From: a bacterium
Lineage (GTDB): Bacteria > Zhuqueibacterota > Zhuqueibacteria > Zhuqueibacterales > Zhuqueibacteraceae
NCBI GenBank assembly: GCA_023150945.1
Contig: JAKLJX010000017.1
Location: forward strand, 62,001 to 126,000
Length of the DNA: 64,000 bases
Direction of reading: 5' to 3'
This document shows positions 54,459 to 62,592 of this stretch, one piece after another. Each line of letters begins with the position of its first letter. The first letter of the stretch is position 1. Under the pieces are notes generated by a model. The model did not search any database. It had not been told where the DNA came from and worked only from the letters and a program-made list of their open reading frames with translations. A program made the translations under genes and the position numbers.

Positions 54459-55667
54459 ATGAGCATCAAGGACAAGCTGCGCGAGTTGGAACGCGTGCGG
54501 CCGCCGGCCAGAACCAGCGTGCCGCCGCCGGTCGCGCCGCTTGAACAACTCCTGGGCGGCGGAGAGCAGGAGGGCTGCTTCGTCGTCGAACAACGCTATG
54601 CCGTGCACGAGCCTTACGGTGCCATCACCCTCGCCCGGCTGCGCGAGCTGCCCGGCGCGGTGCTCGGCATCGCGGCCAAAGATGACAGCGTCAATGCCCT
54701 GGCGCCCGACGAGGCGTTGTTCATCGACACCGAAACCACGGGACTGGCGGGCGGCTCCGGCACGCTTGCGTTTCTCGTGGGCGTGGGTTACTTCGAGCAG
54801 GATCATTTCGTGGTGCGGCAATACTTTCTGCGCCAGCCGCATGAAGAGCGCGCCATGCTGGCGGCGCTGCAACGCCACCTCGCTGAGCGCCGCGGCCTGG
54901 TCACTTTCAACGGCAAGAGCTTCGACATTCCCCTGCTGCTCACGCGCACGGTGTTGCACCGCCTGCGGTTCGATTTCGCCAGCCGGCCGCATGTCGACGT
55001 TTTGCACGCCGCGCGCCGGCTGTGGAAAGCGCGGCTGCAGGATTGCTCGCTCGGCAATCTCGAAGCGCAGATTCTCGGCGTGCAGCGCCGCGAAGACGTG
55101 CCCGGCGCGCTGATTCCGCAAATCTATTTTGATTTCCTGCGTACCGGCAAGGCCGATCAACTTCGCGAGGTGCTGGCGCACAATCGCCAGGACATCGTGA
55201 CGACCGCCGCGCTGCTGGGCTGCATCGGCCGGCTGGTGCAATCACCCTTTCAGTATGCCGCCTCGCGGCAGGAACTGCAGCAAGTCGGCCGGCTCTATCG
55301 CGAAGCCGGCGAGCTGGAAACCAGCATCAGATTGTTCGAAGAGCTGGTGCAACACCAGCAGCACGGCCTCGATGATCATCTCGCGCTCGGCTTTTGTTAC
55401 AAAAGCCAGCGCCGCTTTGAAGACGCCAATCGCGTGTGGCAGCGCTTGATCGAGGGCTTTCCGTTTCATCCGCTGCCGTTCATCGAATTTGCCAAACATC
55501 TCGAGCACCGCCGCCGCGACTACCGCTACGCGCACGAAGTCGTGCAACGGGCTTTGCAGGCGCTGGCGCATATGGAGGAACTGCACCGCCCGCACAACTT
55601 GCTGGCCTACAAAGCCGATTTAACCCGCCGCGAAGCACGGCTGCGGCAAAAACAAAAGACAACCTGA
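54459..55667 (+). CDS. mrfB: MrfB/YprB-type exonuclease with TPR tail
   Basis: 402-aa protein. The N-terminal half is an RNase H-like/DEDD exonuclease: FIDTETTGLAGG with the D-E pair, FNGKSFDIPLL with the next Asp, and HNRQDIVTTAALL with the last. The C-terminal third is TPR-like (QVGRLYREAGELETSIRLFEELVQ, DHLALGFCYKSQRRFEDANRVW). In B. subtilis MrfB works with the MrfA helicase in mitomycin-C repair; here MrfA is far away (15852-18176). The ATG at 54459 (MSIKDKL) matches YprB starts; a start at 54339 would overlap DUF4416. Confidence 0.88.
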   Translation: MSIKDKLRELERVRPPARTSVPPPVAPLEQLLGGGEQEGCFVVEQRYAVHEPYGAITLARLRELPGAVLGIAAKDDSVNALAPDEALFIDTETTGLAGGSGTLAFLVGVGYFEQDHFVVRQYFLRQPHEERAMLAALQRHLAERRGLVTFNGKSFDIPLLLTRTVLHRLRFDFASRPHVDVLHAARRLWKARLQDCSLGNLEAQILGVQRREDVPGALIPQIYFDFLRTGKADQLREVLAHNRQDIVTTAALLGCIGRLVQSPFQYAASRQELQQVGRLYREAGELETSIRLFEELVQHQQHGLDDHLALGFCYKSQRRFEDANRVWQRLIEGFPFHPLPFIEFAKHLEHRRRDYRYAHEVVQRALQALAHMEELHRPHNLLAYKADLTRREARLRQKQKTT

Positions 55668-55680
55668 ACTGGAGGGCGAC

Positions 55681-56922
55681 ATGAGTGCGCGTTTGGACCG
55701 CGTCGAGTTACTGATGCAGCAATCGCGTTTCAATCTGGCGCAACAGGAACTGCGGCAGGAATTGGCGGAAGATCCGCACCAGCCGCACGCGCATGCCATG
55801 CTGGCGCTTTGCCTGGCGGGCGAGGAAAAATACGCCGAGGCGCAACGCGAAGCCGAGGCCGCGGTTCATCTCGCGCCTGATCTTGCCTACTGCCACTATG
55901 TACTCGCCAGCGTGCTCGCAGATCAGGACCGGTACGCCGACGCCGAACCGGTGGCACGGGAAGCGTTGCGCCTCGATCCTGAAGACGCGGATTACTACGC
56001 GCTGCTCAGCCGCATTCATCTTGGCCGGCGGCGTTGGAATGAAGCGCTGGCCGCCGCCGAACAAGGCCTGCAATTGGATGCTGAACACGTGGGATGCACC
56101 AATCTGCGTGCGCTGGCATTGGTGAAACTCAATCGCCGGGAGGAAGCCGGCGCCACCATCGATGCGGCGCTGGCGCGTAATCCGGAGAATGCGGTCACGC
56201 ACGCCAACCAGGGGTGGACGCTGCTGCAGCGCCACCAGCCGGAAAAGGCCATGGAGCATTTCCGCGAAGCGTTGCGCCTCGACCCCGAACTTGACTGGGC
56301 GCGGGCCGGCATTGTGGAGGCGCTCAAGGCGCGGCATTTCATCTACCGCCTCATGCTCGGTTATTTTTTTTGGATGTCACGCCTCAGCCGGCGCGCGCAG
56401 TGGGGCGTGGTGATTGGCGGCTATCTCGGCTATCGCTTCCTGTACAGCTTCGCCCAAAGCAACCCGGCCTATGCGCCTTTTCTCTGGCCGGTGCTGATTC
56501 TCTATTTTCTCTTTGCCGTGATGACCTGGATTGCGCGGCCGCTGTTCAATTTGCTGCTGCGCTGTCATCGTTTCGGCCGCCTGGCGCTGTCCCGCGAAGA
56601 AACCCTCGCCTCCAACTGGGTGGGCGGCAGCCTGGCGTTGGCGCTGCTGTGCCTGGCGCTCTGGCTGGTCACGCGCAACTCGACGGCGCTGCTCGCTGCC
56701 CTGACGAGCGGTTTGATGGTCATACCCATTGCCGGCACTTTTCGCGCCAGCGGCAAACCGCGCCGCACGCTGGCGATCTACACCGGTGTGCTGGGGGGAT
56801 TGGTGTTGTTGGCGATCGCGCTCGAGTTCGCGAATTCGCCGCTGACCGGCGCGCTGCTCGCGCTGGTGCTGTTGGGCATCTTCGTGTTTCAATGGGTGGC
56901 GAATGCCCTGCTCTCCAAGTAG
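55681..56922 (+). CDS. TPR protein with C-terminal membrane segments
   Basis: 413-aa protein. Residues about 5-225 are TPR repeats (HAHAMLALCLAGEEKYAEAQREAEAAVHLAPD and similar), followed by about five hydrophobic segments (residues 225-413). The TPR part would face the cytosol or periplasm at the inner membrane. GGAGG lies six bases before the ATG at 55681, and the MrfB stop is 13 bases upstream, so it likely shares the DUF4416-mrfB transcript. Specific role unknown. Confidence 0.8.
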   Translation: MSARLDRVELLMQQSRFNLAQQELRQELAEDPHQPHAHAMLALCLAGEEKYAEAQREAEAAVHLAPDLAYCHYVLASVLADQDRYADAEPVAREALRLDPEDADYYALLSRIHLGRRRWNEALAAAEQGLQLDAEHVGCTNLRALALVKLNRREEAGATIDAALARNPENAVTHANQGWTLLQRHQPEKAMEHFREALRLDPELDWARAGIVEALKARHFIYRLMLGYFFWMSRLSRRAQWGVVIGGYLGYRFLYSFAQSNPAYAPFLWPVLILYFLFAVMTWIARPLFNLLLRCHRFGRLALSREETLASNWVGGSLALALLCLALWLVTRNSTALLAALTSGLMVIPIAGTFRASGKPRRTLAIYTGVLGGLVLLAIALEFANSPLTGALLALVLLGIFVFQWVANALLSK

Positions 56923-57165
56923 TCTCGCCCCTCGCGCCGGTTCCCGCCCTGGTTGAATCCGTTTTTCGAGGAGCTTCGTATCTTTACCGCGCGTTGCGAA
57001 AAGAATGCGGCAAGCCGCCGCTGCCGCGCGCTGACGCGTGATCCCAGCGCAGGGCATGCCTTGCTCGCACCAGCGGCTGAAGTCCGGACCAATGCCAGCC
57101 GGCTGCGTGCGCACGCTGCGATTCAATCTTTTACCCACTTACTCAACAGTTAAGGAGATGTGTGT

Positions 57166-59370
57166 ATGCGGAAGTATTTGATTGCGCTGTCTGCGCTGGT
57201 GCTGGCGCTGGCGTGGCTGCTGCATTATCAGGCGCCGACCATCGAGGCCTCCAGCCATCGTGAAGCGCCGTTGATTGCCAACGATCCGCTGGCCGACAAC
57301 ACCGATCTGTGGGTGTTCCGCTCGCCGGATGATCCCAACACCGTGACGATCGTGGCCGGCTACATTGGTCTGGAATTGCCGGAGGGCGGCCCCAATTGGG
57401 TGACCTTCGCGGAAGGTGTGCGTTATGAGATTCACATCAAAAACAAAACTTCGGTTGGCCCGCTGGGTTCGGCGAAAGATGACATTACCTATCGTTTCAC
57501 CTTCCGCCAGGAAAACGAGGATCCCACCACGTTCTTCAACATCCGCCTGGGCAAACAGAATCTCAAAACGACCTACACGATGGAAAAGAGCGTGGATGGC
57601 GGCGCCACCTGGAGCACGATGATCAGCAACGGTATCGTGCCGCCGAATCACATCGGCCCGCGCACGTTTGGCGGCAGTCCGGCTGGTTTGGGCAAGACCT
57701 ACGAGCAAGTGGTGCAGGAAGCGGTCAACACCAGCTCGCCCGACGGCGAGAAGGTCTTCTGCGGCCCGCGCGATGATGTCTTCTTCGTCGATCTCGGCGG
57801 CGTGTTCGATCTCGGCCAGACGCGCAGCGCGTATGGCGCCGACGGATCGGATCCCAATAACGCGCGCGATGCGGTGGCGGGCTACAACGTGCATTGCATC
57901 GTGATGAACATTCCGATCACCAAGCTGCAGAAGGACGGGAAGTCGACCACGCAGGCGACCAACATTCTCGATGGCGATTTCGTCATTGGTGTGTGGGCTT
58001 CCGCCAGCCGCCAGAAAGTCACCACCCTGCAGCCGGAAGGCCCGGGCTCCAAGCCGGCGTACAGCGGCGAATGGGTGCAGGTCTCGCGTCTGGGCATGCC
58101 GCTCACCAACGAAGCCGTGATTCCAATCGGCATGAAAGATTATTGGAATGCGGTGACGCCGTACAGCGCGGATGAGCAGAATTTCGTTCCCTATTTCGTG
58201 AATCCCGAGCTGGCGCTGTATATGGATGACAGCCAGTTTGGCGGCGCGGTGCCGGCGTTGTCCGCGCTGCGCATTCAGGCGCAATCCTATCCCGCCCTCG
58301 GCGTGATTCCGGGTTACACCACGCCCGGCTTTGATTTCCGCAACGGCAAGGACGGCGCGTTTGCCGCCGCCAGCATTCCAGGGATTGATTTCACCGGCAC
58401 CGCGCTTGCCGTGCCCACCGGTCCCAAGCATCCGAATGTGCCGATTCAAACGGCGTTGGTGGCGCCGGGTGAGCCGCGGCGCGTCGACATTTTTCCCATC
58501 TTCTATTTCGGCGTGCCGAATGCCATTCCCTATCAGCTCGCCACCGGCAAAACCGGCGGCCCGCTCAGTGCCGGCAAGCCGTTCATCAACAACTTTCTGC
58601 CCATCACCAACGACAACGGCGTCTTCTACGGCGGCGACATGCTGCGCTTGAACATGGCCGTGCCGGTGACCGCGCGCACCTCGGCGGAGTACAGCGTCAA
58701 TGCGCGCTTTGGCCTCGTGCGCGCCGCCGTGCTCGGCCTCACCACTTCGCCATACAACACCAACGCCAATCTCGAAGCCATTCCGCACATGGACGGCTTC
58801 CCCAACGGCCGCCGGTTGGAAGATGACGTCACCACCATCGAACTGCAGGCCGTCGGCGGTTTGGTGCTGGCCGCGGTGGGCTTGCCGTTTGATGACGCCC
58901 TGCAAGGAAACTACGCCGATCTGGCTTCTTCCAAGCTGCTGGCCGAGCTGCTTTACAACGCCGGACCGACCAAGAACGATTTGCCGATCTCGACCGCGTT
59001 TCCGTATCTGCCCAATCCCCATCGCGGCTATGACTATGTGAAGAAGCTGGCGGCGGACGCGCCCAATCTGGTGCAGAGCCGCGGCTTGGGTATCGGCGTG
59101 CCCAACGGCTTTCTGCTCGAGCAGAATTACCCGAACCCCTTCAATCCCTCCACGCAGATTCAGTATCACGTTGCCCAGCGCGAGGTGGTGAAGTTGAAGG
59201 TGTTCAATGCGCTGGGGCAGGAAGTGGCGACGCTGGTCGATAAGCTGCATCAACCCGGCACCTACACCGTGTCATGGGACAGCAAGGGCTTCGCCAGCGG
59301 CACCTACTACTATCGCCTGGAAGTCGGCAACGAAGTGCTGCCCGCAAAGAAGGCGATTCTGGTGAAGTAG
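57166..59370 (+). CDS. DUF4331 secreted protein with type A sorting domain
   Basis: 734-aa exported protein with a signal (YLIALSALVLALAWLLHYQAPTIEA). The DUF4331 domain (about residues 28-640) starts with the family's SSHREAPLIANDPLADNTDLWVF. It ends with PNGRRLEDDVTTIELQAVGG and VGLPFDDALQGNYA. Residues about 645-734 (LLEQNYPNPFNPSTQIQYHV...SGTYYYRLEVG...AILVK) are the sorting domain. AAGGAG lies eight bases before the ATG at 57166; a GTG six bases upstream is less likely. DUF4331 genes often neighbour TPR genes, as here (59607-60944). Confidence 0.88.
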   Translation: MRKYLIALSALVLALAWLLHYQAPTIEASSHREAPLIANDPLADNTDLWVFRSPDDPNTVTIVAGYIGLELPEGGPNWVTFAEGVRYEIHIKNKTSVGPLGSAKDDITYRFTFRQENEDPTTFFNIRLGKQNLKTTYTMEKSVDGGATWSTMISNGIVPPNHIGPRTFGGSPAGLGKTYEQVVQEAVNTSSPDGEKVFCGPRDDVFFVDLGGVFDLGQTRSAYGADGSDPNNARDAVAGYNVHCIVMNIPITKLQKDGKSTTQATNILDGDFVIGVWASASRQKVTTLQPEGPGSKPAYSGEWVQVSRLGMPLTNEAVIPIGMKDYWNAVTPYSADEQNFVPYFVNPELALYMDDSQFGGAVPALSALRIQAQSYPALGVIPGYTTPGFDFRNGKDGAFAAASIPGIDFTGTALAVPTGPKHPNVPIQTALVAPGEPRRVDIFPIFYFGVPNAIPYQLATGKTGGPLSAGKPFINNFLPITNDNGVFYGGDMLRLNMAVPVTARTSAEYSVNARFGLVRAAVLGLTTSPYNTNANLEAIPHMDGFPNGRRLEDDVTTIELQAVGGLVLAAVGLPFDDALQGNYADLASSKLLAELLYNAGPTKNDLPISTAFPYLPNPHRGYDYVKKLAADAPNLVQSRGLGIGVPNGFLLEQNYPNPFNPSTQIQYHVAQREVVKLKVFNALGQEVATLVDKLHQPGTYTVSWDSKGFASGTYYYRLEVGNEVLPAKKAILVK

Positions 59371-59395
59371 CCGGGGGAGGTGTTCTCTTTACTAC

Positions 59396-59563
59396 ACCTA
59401 CTCTTACTCTTACTCTTACTCTTACTCTTACTCTTACTCTTACTCTTACTCTTACTCTTACTCTTACTCTTACTCCTACTCCTACTCGCTGAAATCGGCT
59501 AGGAGTAAGAGTTGGAGTAAGAGTAAGAGTAAGAGTAGGAGTAGGAGTAGGAGTAGGAGCGAG
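59396..59563 (+). repeat. inverted hexanucleotide microsatellite
   Basis: Twelve TTACTC units plus CTACTC variants fill 59396-59487. After a short spacer (59488-59500, GCTGAAATCGGCT), the complementary GAGTAA and GAGTAG units (about ten) fill 59501-59563. The two arms are nearly exact complements and could form one long hairpin of about 60 bp. It lies between the DUF4331 and TPR genes. Any Thr-Leu or Val-Arg peptide read from it is an artefact. Confidence 0.9.
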
Positions 59564-59606
59564 AGCAAAACTTGGCATCGCTTGAACTGGAACGATCGAG
59601 TTCATT

Positions 59607-60944
59607 ATGCGTCATTGGAGCAGAAAACAAAAAACCGCGGCGGCACTCGCCGGATTTCTGGCGCTTTGGCTGGGCGCTTACTTCTTGTATTGGCAGCCCG
59701 TTGCGGAACAACCGCTGCCCGGGCTGAGTCCGCGGCCCGGCGCCGAGTTCTTGAACGCCAGGAAGGCGGTGGAATACTATCAATACGAGATTCGCCGCCG
59801 GCCCGAAGTGGTGGAGAACTACGTGCAGCTTGCGCAGATCTTTTTGCAGGAGGCACGCGTCACCGGGCGGCACCATGAGTATTTGCCGCAAGCACAAACC
59901 ATGCTGGCCGAGGCGCTGCACCGCGATCCGGATCATTTTCTCGCGCTCGCCACCAAAGCTTCGCTGCTGTTGACGCTGCATCAGTTTGAAGAAGCGCAGA
60001 AGCTGGTGGAGCAGGCGCGGGTGCGCGCGCCGCAAACCGCCTTCCTCTACGGCGTGCTGTGCGATGCGCTGGTCGAGCTGGGCGATTATGCTGGCGCGGT
60101 CAAAATGTGCGACGCGATGCTCGGCCTGAAGCCTGATCTGCGGGCTTATGCGCGCGCCGCCTATTTGCGCGAGCTGCACGGCGATCTCGCCGGCGCCTGC
60201 CAGGCGATGAAATTGGCATGTGATGCCGGCGTGTTCGGCCAGGAAAACCGGGCCTGGGTGTTGTATCAATTGGGCAAGCTCTACTTCATCCAGGGCAAGC
60301 TCGACACCGCCGCTCACCTTTACAACGGCATTCTGGAAGAGCGGCCGAATTATGCGTACGCGCTCGCCGGGCTGGCGCAGGTGCAGGCCGCGCACGGCCA
60401 GCGCGAACAAGCGGTCGCGGCGCTCCAGCAAGCCTACCGCGAAATCCCGGATCACGGCTTTCTCGAACAGCTCGCCGTGCTCTATCGCGAGCAGGGCGAA
60501 CCTGCGAAAGCCAACGAAATGATCGCAATGGTGCTGGAAAACTTCCGGCAGCATGAAGCGCAGGGCTGGAACGTGGATCTCGAATTCGCGCGCTTCTGTC
60601 TCGAACATGATCTGCGAAGGGAGGAAGCGCTCGAGCGCGCCCGTCGCGAGTATGAACGCCGGCCGGCTCACCTCGAGGTGCTGGCTACTTACGCTTGGGC
60701 CTTGCATCTGAGCGGGAAAACCGCGGAAGCCCTGCCGTTGATGGAACAGGCGCTGCGCCTGCGTACGCCGCGGCCGGAGTTCCAATTCCGCGCTGGCGTG
60801 ATGGCCGCGAGCCTGGGCCAAAACGAGAAGGCGAAGCGCCATTTCGAATCCGCTTTGGCGCTGCCCACCGGCTTGGCCAGCAAAGACCGGCAATTCGCGC
60901 AGCAACAACTCGCCGAATTGCAGCGCGCAAGCAAAGTCAGCTAG
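59607..60944 (+). CDS. TPR-repeat protein with N-terminal membrane anchor
   Basis: 445-aa protein with one N-terminal hydrophobic segment (TAAALAGFLALWLGAYFLYW, an anchor or uncleaved signal), then TPR repeats (about residues 45-440; for example FLALATKASLLLTLHQFEEAQKLVEQARVRAP and LYQLGKLYFIQGKLDTAAHLYNGILEERPNY). It follows the DUF4331 gene across the microsatellite hairpin. The two may form a secreted pair, a neighbourhood I recall from other genomes. The start has no strong ribosome-binding site. Confidence 0.82.
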   Translation: MRHWSRKQKTAAALAGFLALWLGAYFLYWQPVAEQPLPGLSPRPGAEFLNARKAVEYYQYEIRRRPEVVENYVQLAQIFLQEARVTGRHHEYLPQAQTMLAEALHRDPDHFLALATKASLLLTLHQFEEAQKLVEQARVRAPQTAFLYGVLCDALVELGDYAGAVKMCDAMLGLKPDLRAYARAAYLRELHGDLAGACQAMKLACDAGVFGQENRAWVLYQLGKLYFIQGKLDTAAHLYNGILEERPNYAYALAGLAQVQAAHGQREQAVAALQQAYREIPDHGFLEQLAVLYREQGEPAKANEMIAMVLENFRQHEAQGWNVDLEFARFCLEHDLRREEALERARREYERRPAHLEVLATYAWALHLSGKTAEALPLMEQALRLRTPRPEFQFRAGVMAASLGQNEKAKRHFESALALPTGLASKDRQFAQQQLAELQRASKVS

Positions 60945-60950
60945 CCTCCG

Positions 60951-61076
60951 TCCGAAATCGCGAACTCTTGAGAAAAAGCTCCTGCAATGGCTCAGCCGTT
61001 GCGTCAGCATCCTCAGAGTTTCCACGAGACTCTAAGCTTTGCAAACCGCGGCTCAGCCGAGACGGGGACATTCCCC
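60951..61076 (+). repeat. dispersed repeat family R1, copy D
   Basis: Forward copy, from TCCGAAATCGCGAACTCTTG to GAGACGGGGACATTCCCC, starting seven bases after the TPR stop. It contains the GCGGCTCAGCCGA dyad. Downstream in the 747-base gap (60945-61691) lie a terminator (61114-61158), a short CCGCAA/TTGCGG stem (61213-61229) and a promoter (61535-61563). Confidence 0.75.
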
Positions 61077-61113
61077 TACCGGCACGAGCTGACTTCCTCC
61101 AAATGCTGTGATC

Positions 61114-61158
61114 AGACTCTGCCGCGATCGTTGCTTTCAATACCACGGCAGAGTTTTT
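61114..61158 (+). terminator. intrinsic terminator
   Basis: ACTCTGCCG and CGGCAGAGT form a 9-bp stem with a 21-base loop, followed by TTTTT. It would end transcripts from the TPR gene, after the R1 copy. Confidence 0.7.
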
Positions 61159-61534
61159 CATTCTCACGCCGCCTGAGTTGATTCGCGCCTTTGCCTCCCG
61201 CCACCTGCCCCCCCGCAAGTTTTTTGCGGCTCAGAATGGGGAATGCCATGCGCAGCCGCATTCCTTCTCCGATTTGTCGACAATAAAACCGAAACCGCTC
61301 GATCCTGCTGGCAGCACCTTCTCGGCAACGGCACCATTCCGATTCTTGAGAGGGTTTCTGGCAGCATGACGCACGCCGTCATTGTGTTCGCGCCACTGAT
61401 GACCGGCGTACCGCGTCCAGGGTGCATCGCAATAGTCACGGCGGCAAACACAGCGCGGGCCTCACGCCTGCGGCAGGCAAGATGTCTGCGCGGCCCACAG
61501 TTACGGAGGCGTTGCCCCAGTTCCGAATTTCCGC

Positions 61535-61563
61535 TTGACTTGCGGAGATCACCACTATATATT
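61535..61563 (+). promoter_or_regulatory. sigma70-like promoter for the toxin-antitoxin module
   Basis: TTGACT (61535-61540), a 17-base spacer, TATATT (61558-61563), about 130 bases upstream of the antitoxin start. No clear operator was identified around it. Confidence 0.5.
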
Positions 61564-61691
61564 GACCGCGGCTAAACTTACGAAATTCAGGCGCGCGCGG
61601 CCTTTTTGGTGTTTTTCTGGCCACATGACGTGACGGCATACTTGCTGTGGCGCGTATCATCATGCATGGAAACAAAAAAGGCAAGAGCATC

Positions 61692-61916
61692 ATGAATTTT
61701 GAACAGATTGAGGAAAAGGCGTTGCAGCTCTCGGAAGAAGATCGTGCAAAGCTCGCACAGAGACTCCTGTTGAGTCTTGATGCGCTATCTGATGCCGAAA
61801 TAGCAGAAGACTGGTTAGCCGAGGCGAAACATCGCGCGAGGGAAATAGATTCTGGCACTGTCCGACTCATGCCGGTTGAAGAGGTGAGACGTAAGGCTCA
61901 GGCGCTGTTACGATGA
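61692..61916 (+). CDS. PF09720-type addiction-module antitoxin
   Basis: 74-aa protein of the 'putative addiction module component' family, usually paired with ParE/RelE-like toxins. Visible: MNFEQIEEKALQLSEEDRAK, LAQRLLLSLD, and a Trp in EIAEDWLAEAKHRAREIDSG, with VRLMPVEEVRRKAQ at the end. The ATG at 61692 fits the family; a GTG at 61647 would add 15 residues. Its stop overlaps the toxin start (ATGA). The antitoxin frame is intact although the toxin frame is not. Confidence 0.85.
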   Translation: MNFEQIEEKALQLSEEDRAKLAQRLLLSLDALSDAEIAEDWLAEAKHRAREIDSGTVRLMPVEEVRRKAQALLR

Positions 61917-62207
61917 GTTACTTTTTTCATCCCGCCGCAGAGGCTGAATACCTTGAGACAGTCGCATTCTGCGAGTCGAGGCAGCCGGGTCTTGGTGCGG
62001 CTTTCTTGGCGGAATTCGAGAAGGTGATGAAGAGTGTGTGTGGGGGGACCACGTAGATATCCAATCGAGAATGAGCCGGACATGAGACGAATTCGGATGA
62101 ATCGCTTCCCGTTCACAATACTGTACCGTGAAAAGGATGGTATGATTCAAGTTCTTGCTGCAGCGAACCAGCGCCGGCGACCACAGTATTGGCTGGGCAG
62201 ATCTTAG
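61913..62207 (+). pseudogene. ParE/RelE-family toxin, frameshifted
   Basis: The frame from the ATG at 61913 encodes MSYFFHPAAEAEYLETVAF and then EFEKVMKSVCGG, ending at a stop near 62057. The +1-shifted frame continues YPIENEPDMRRIRMNRFPFT, ILYREKDG and ANQRRRPQYWLGRS, ending at 62207. The two parts together give a complete ParE/RelE toxin of about 97 residues. Deleting one G from the six-G run at 62042-62047 restores one frame. It may be a decayed gene, a slippery phase-variable tract or an assembly error. Confidence 0.8.
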
Positions 62208-62240
62208 TTTCCGACGTTCTCACCGATTGGCGTTCTTTGA

Positions 62241-62592
62241 GTGAAAGCGATCGCAGAAATTCGTGGGCATTTGAAATCGGGCAGATTCGAATTCAGTTTT
62301 CACGCTTTCGGACGGATGGTTGAGCAGAACATGAGCGAAGGCGAAATGTGTGAAATTGCGGAAAACGCAGAAATCATAGAGGACTATCCGCAATGACAAA
62401 TACGCACCGCGCTGCCTTGTGTTGGAATTTACGAAGTTGAGGCGGCCTCTTGCTCTGCAGGTTACACGAGCAGGGACCGGCAATGGCCTGATCAAAATCA
62501 TCGCCGTTTGCCAACCCAAAGAAGGAGTCGGGCCTGCAACGATTCGGAACGGAGATGATCATTTTTCATTGCCATATTTGTGGCCCGAATGA
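62241..62592 (+). pseudogene. DUF4258-family toxin-like gene, frameshifted
   Basis: A GTG-started frame (62241) encodes KAIAEIRGHLKSGRFEFSFH, then FGRMVEQNMSEGEMCEIAEN and AEIIEDYPQ, ending at 62396. One base further on, a second frame gives NDKYAPRCLVLEFTKLRRPL, then LALQVTRAGTGNGLIKIIAV. Together they match the DUF4258 layout. The second frame is open to 62592 but loses the family tail after about 62505, so there may be a second lesion. It is paired with the zinc-finger gene that follows, as is normal for DUF4258. Confidence 0.65.

Noticed and set aside
57139-59253. 704-codon open frame on the minus strand
   Set aside because: Antisense shadow of the DUF4331 gene, rich in His/Gln/Arg with no signal or domain. 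Similar shadows lie at 19372-21381, 33150-34835, 50181-51827 and 10261-11628.
59396-59563. CRISPR-like array
   Set aside because: The units are 6 bases with no spacers, so this is a microsatellite.
59204-59605. Open frame encoding Val-Arg and Thr-Leu repeats
   Set aside because: It is a reading of the TTACTC/GAGTAA microsatellite and has no independent coding signal.
61913-62058. Short intact protein from the ParE start
   Set aside because: It stops just after the G-run and lacks the C-terminal half that continues in the shifted frame, so it is better described as a frameshifted toxin.
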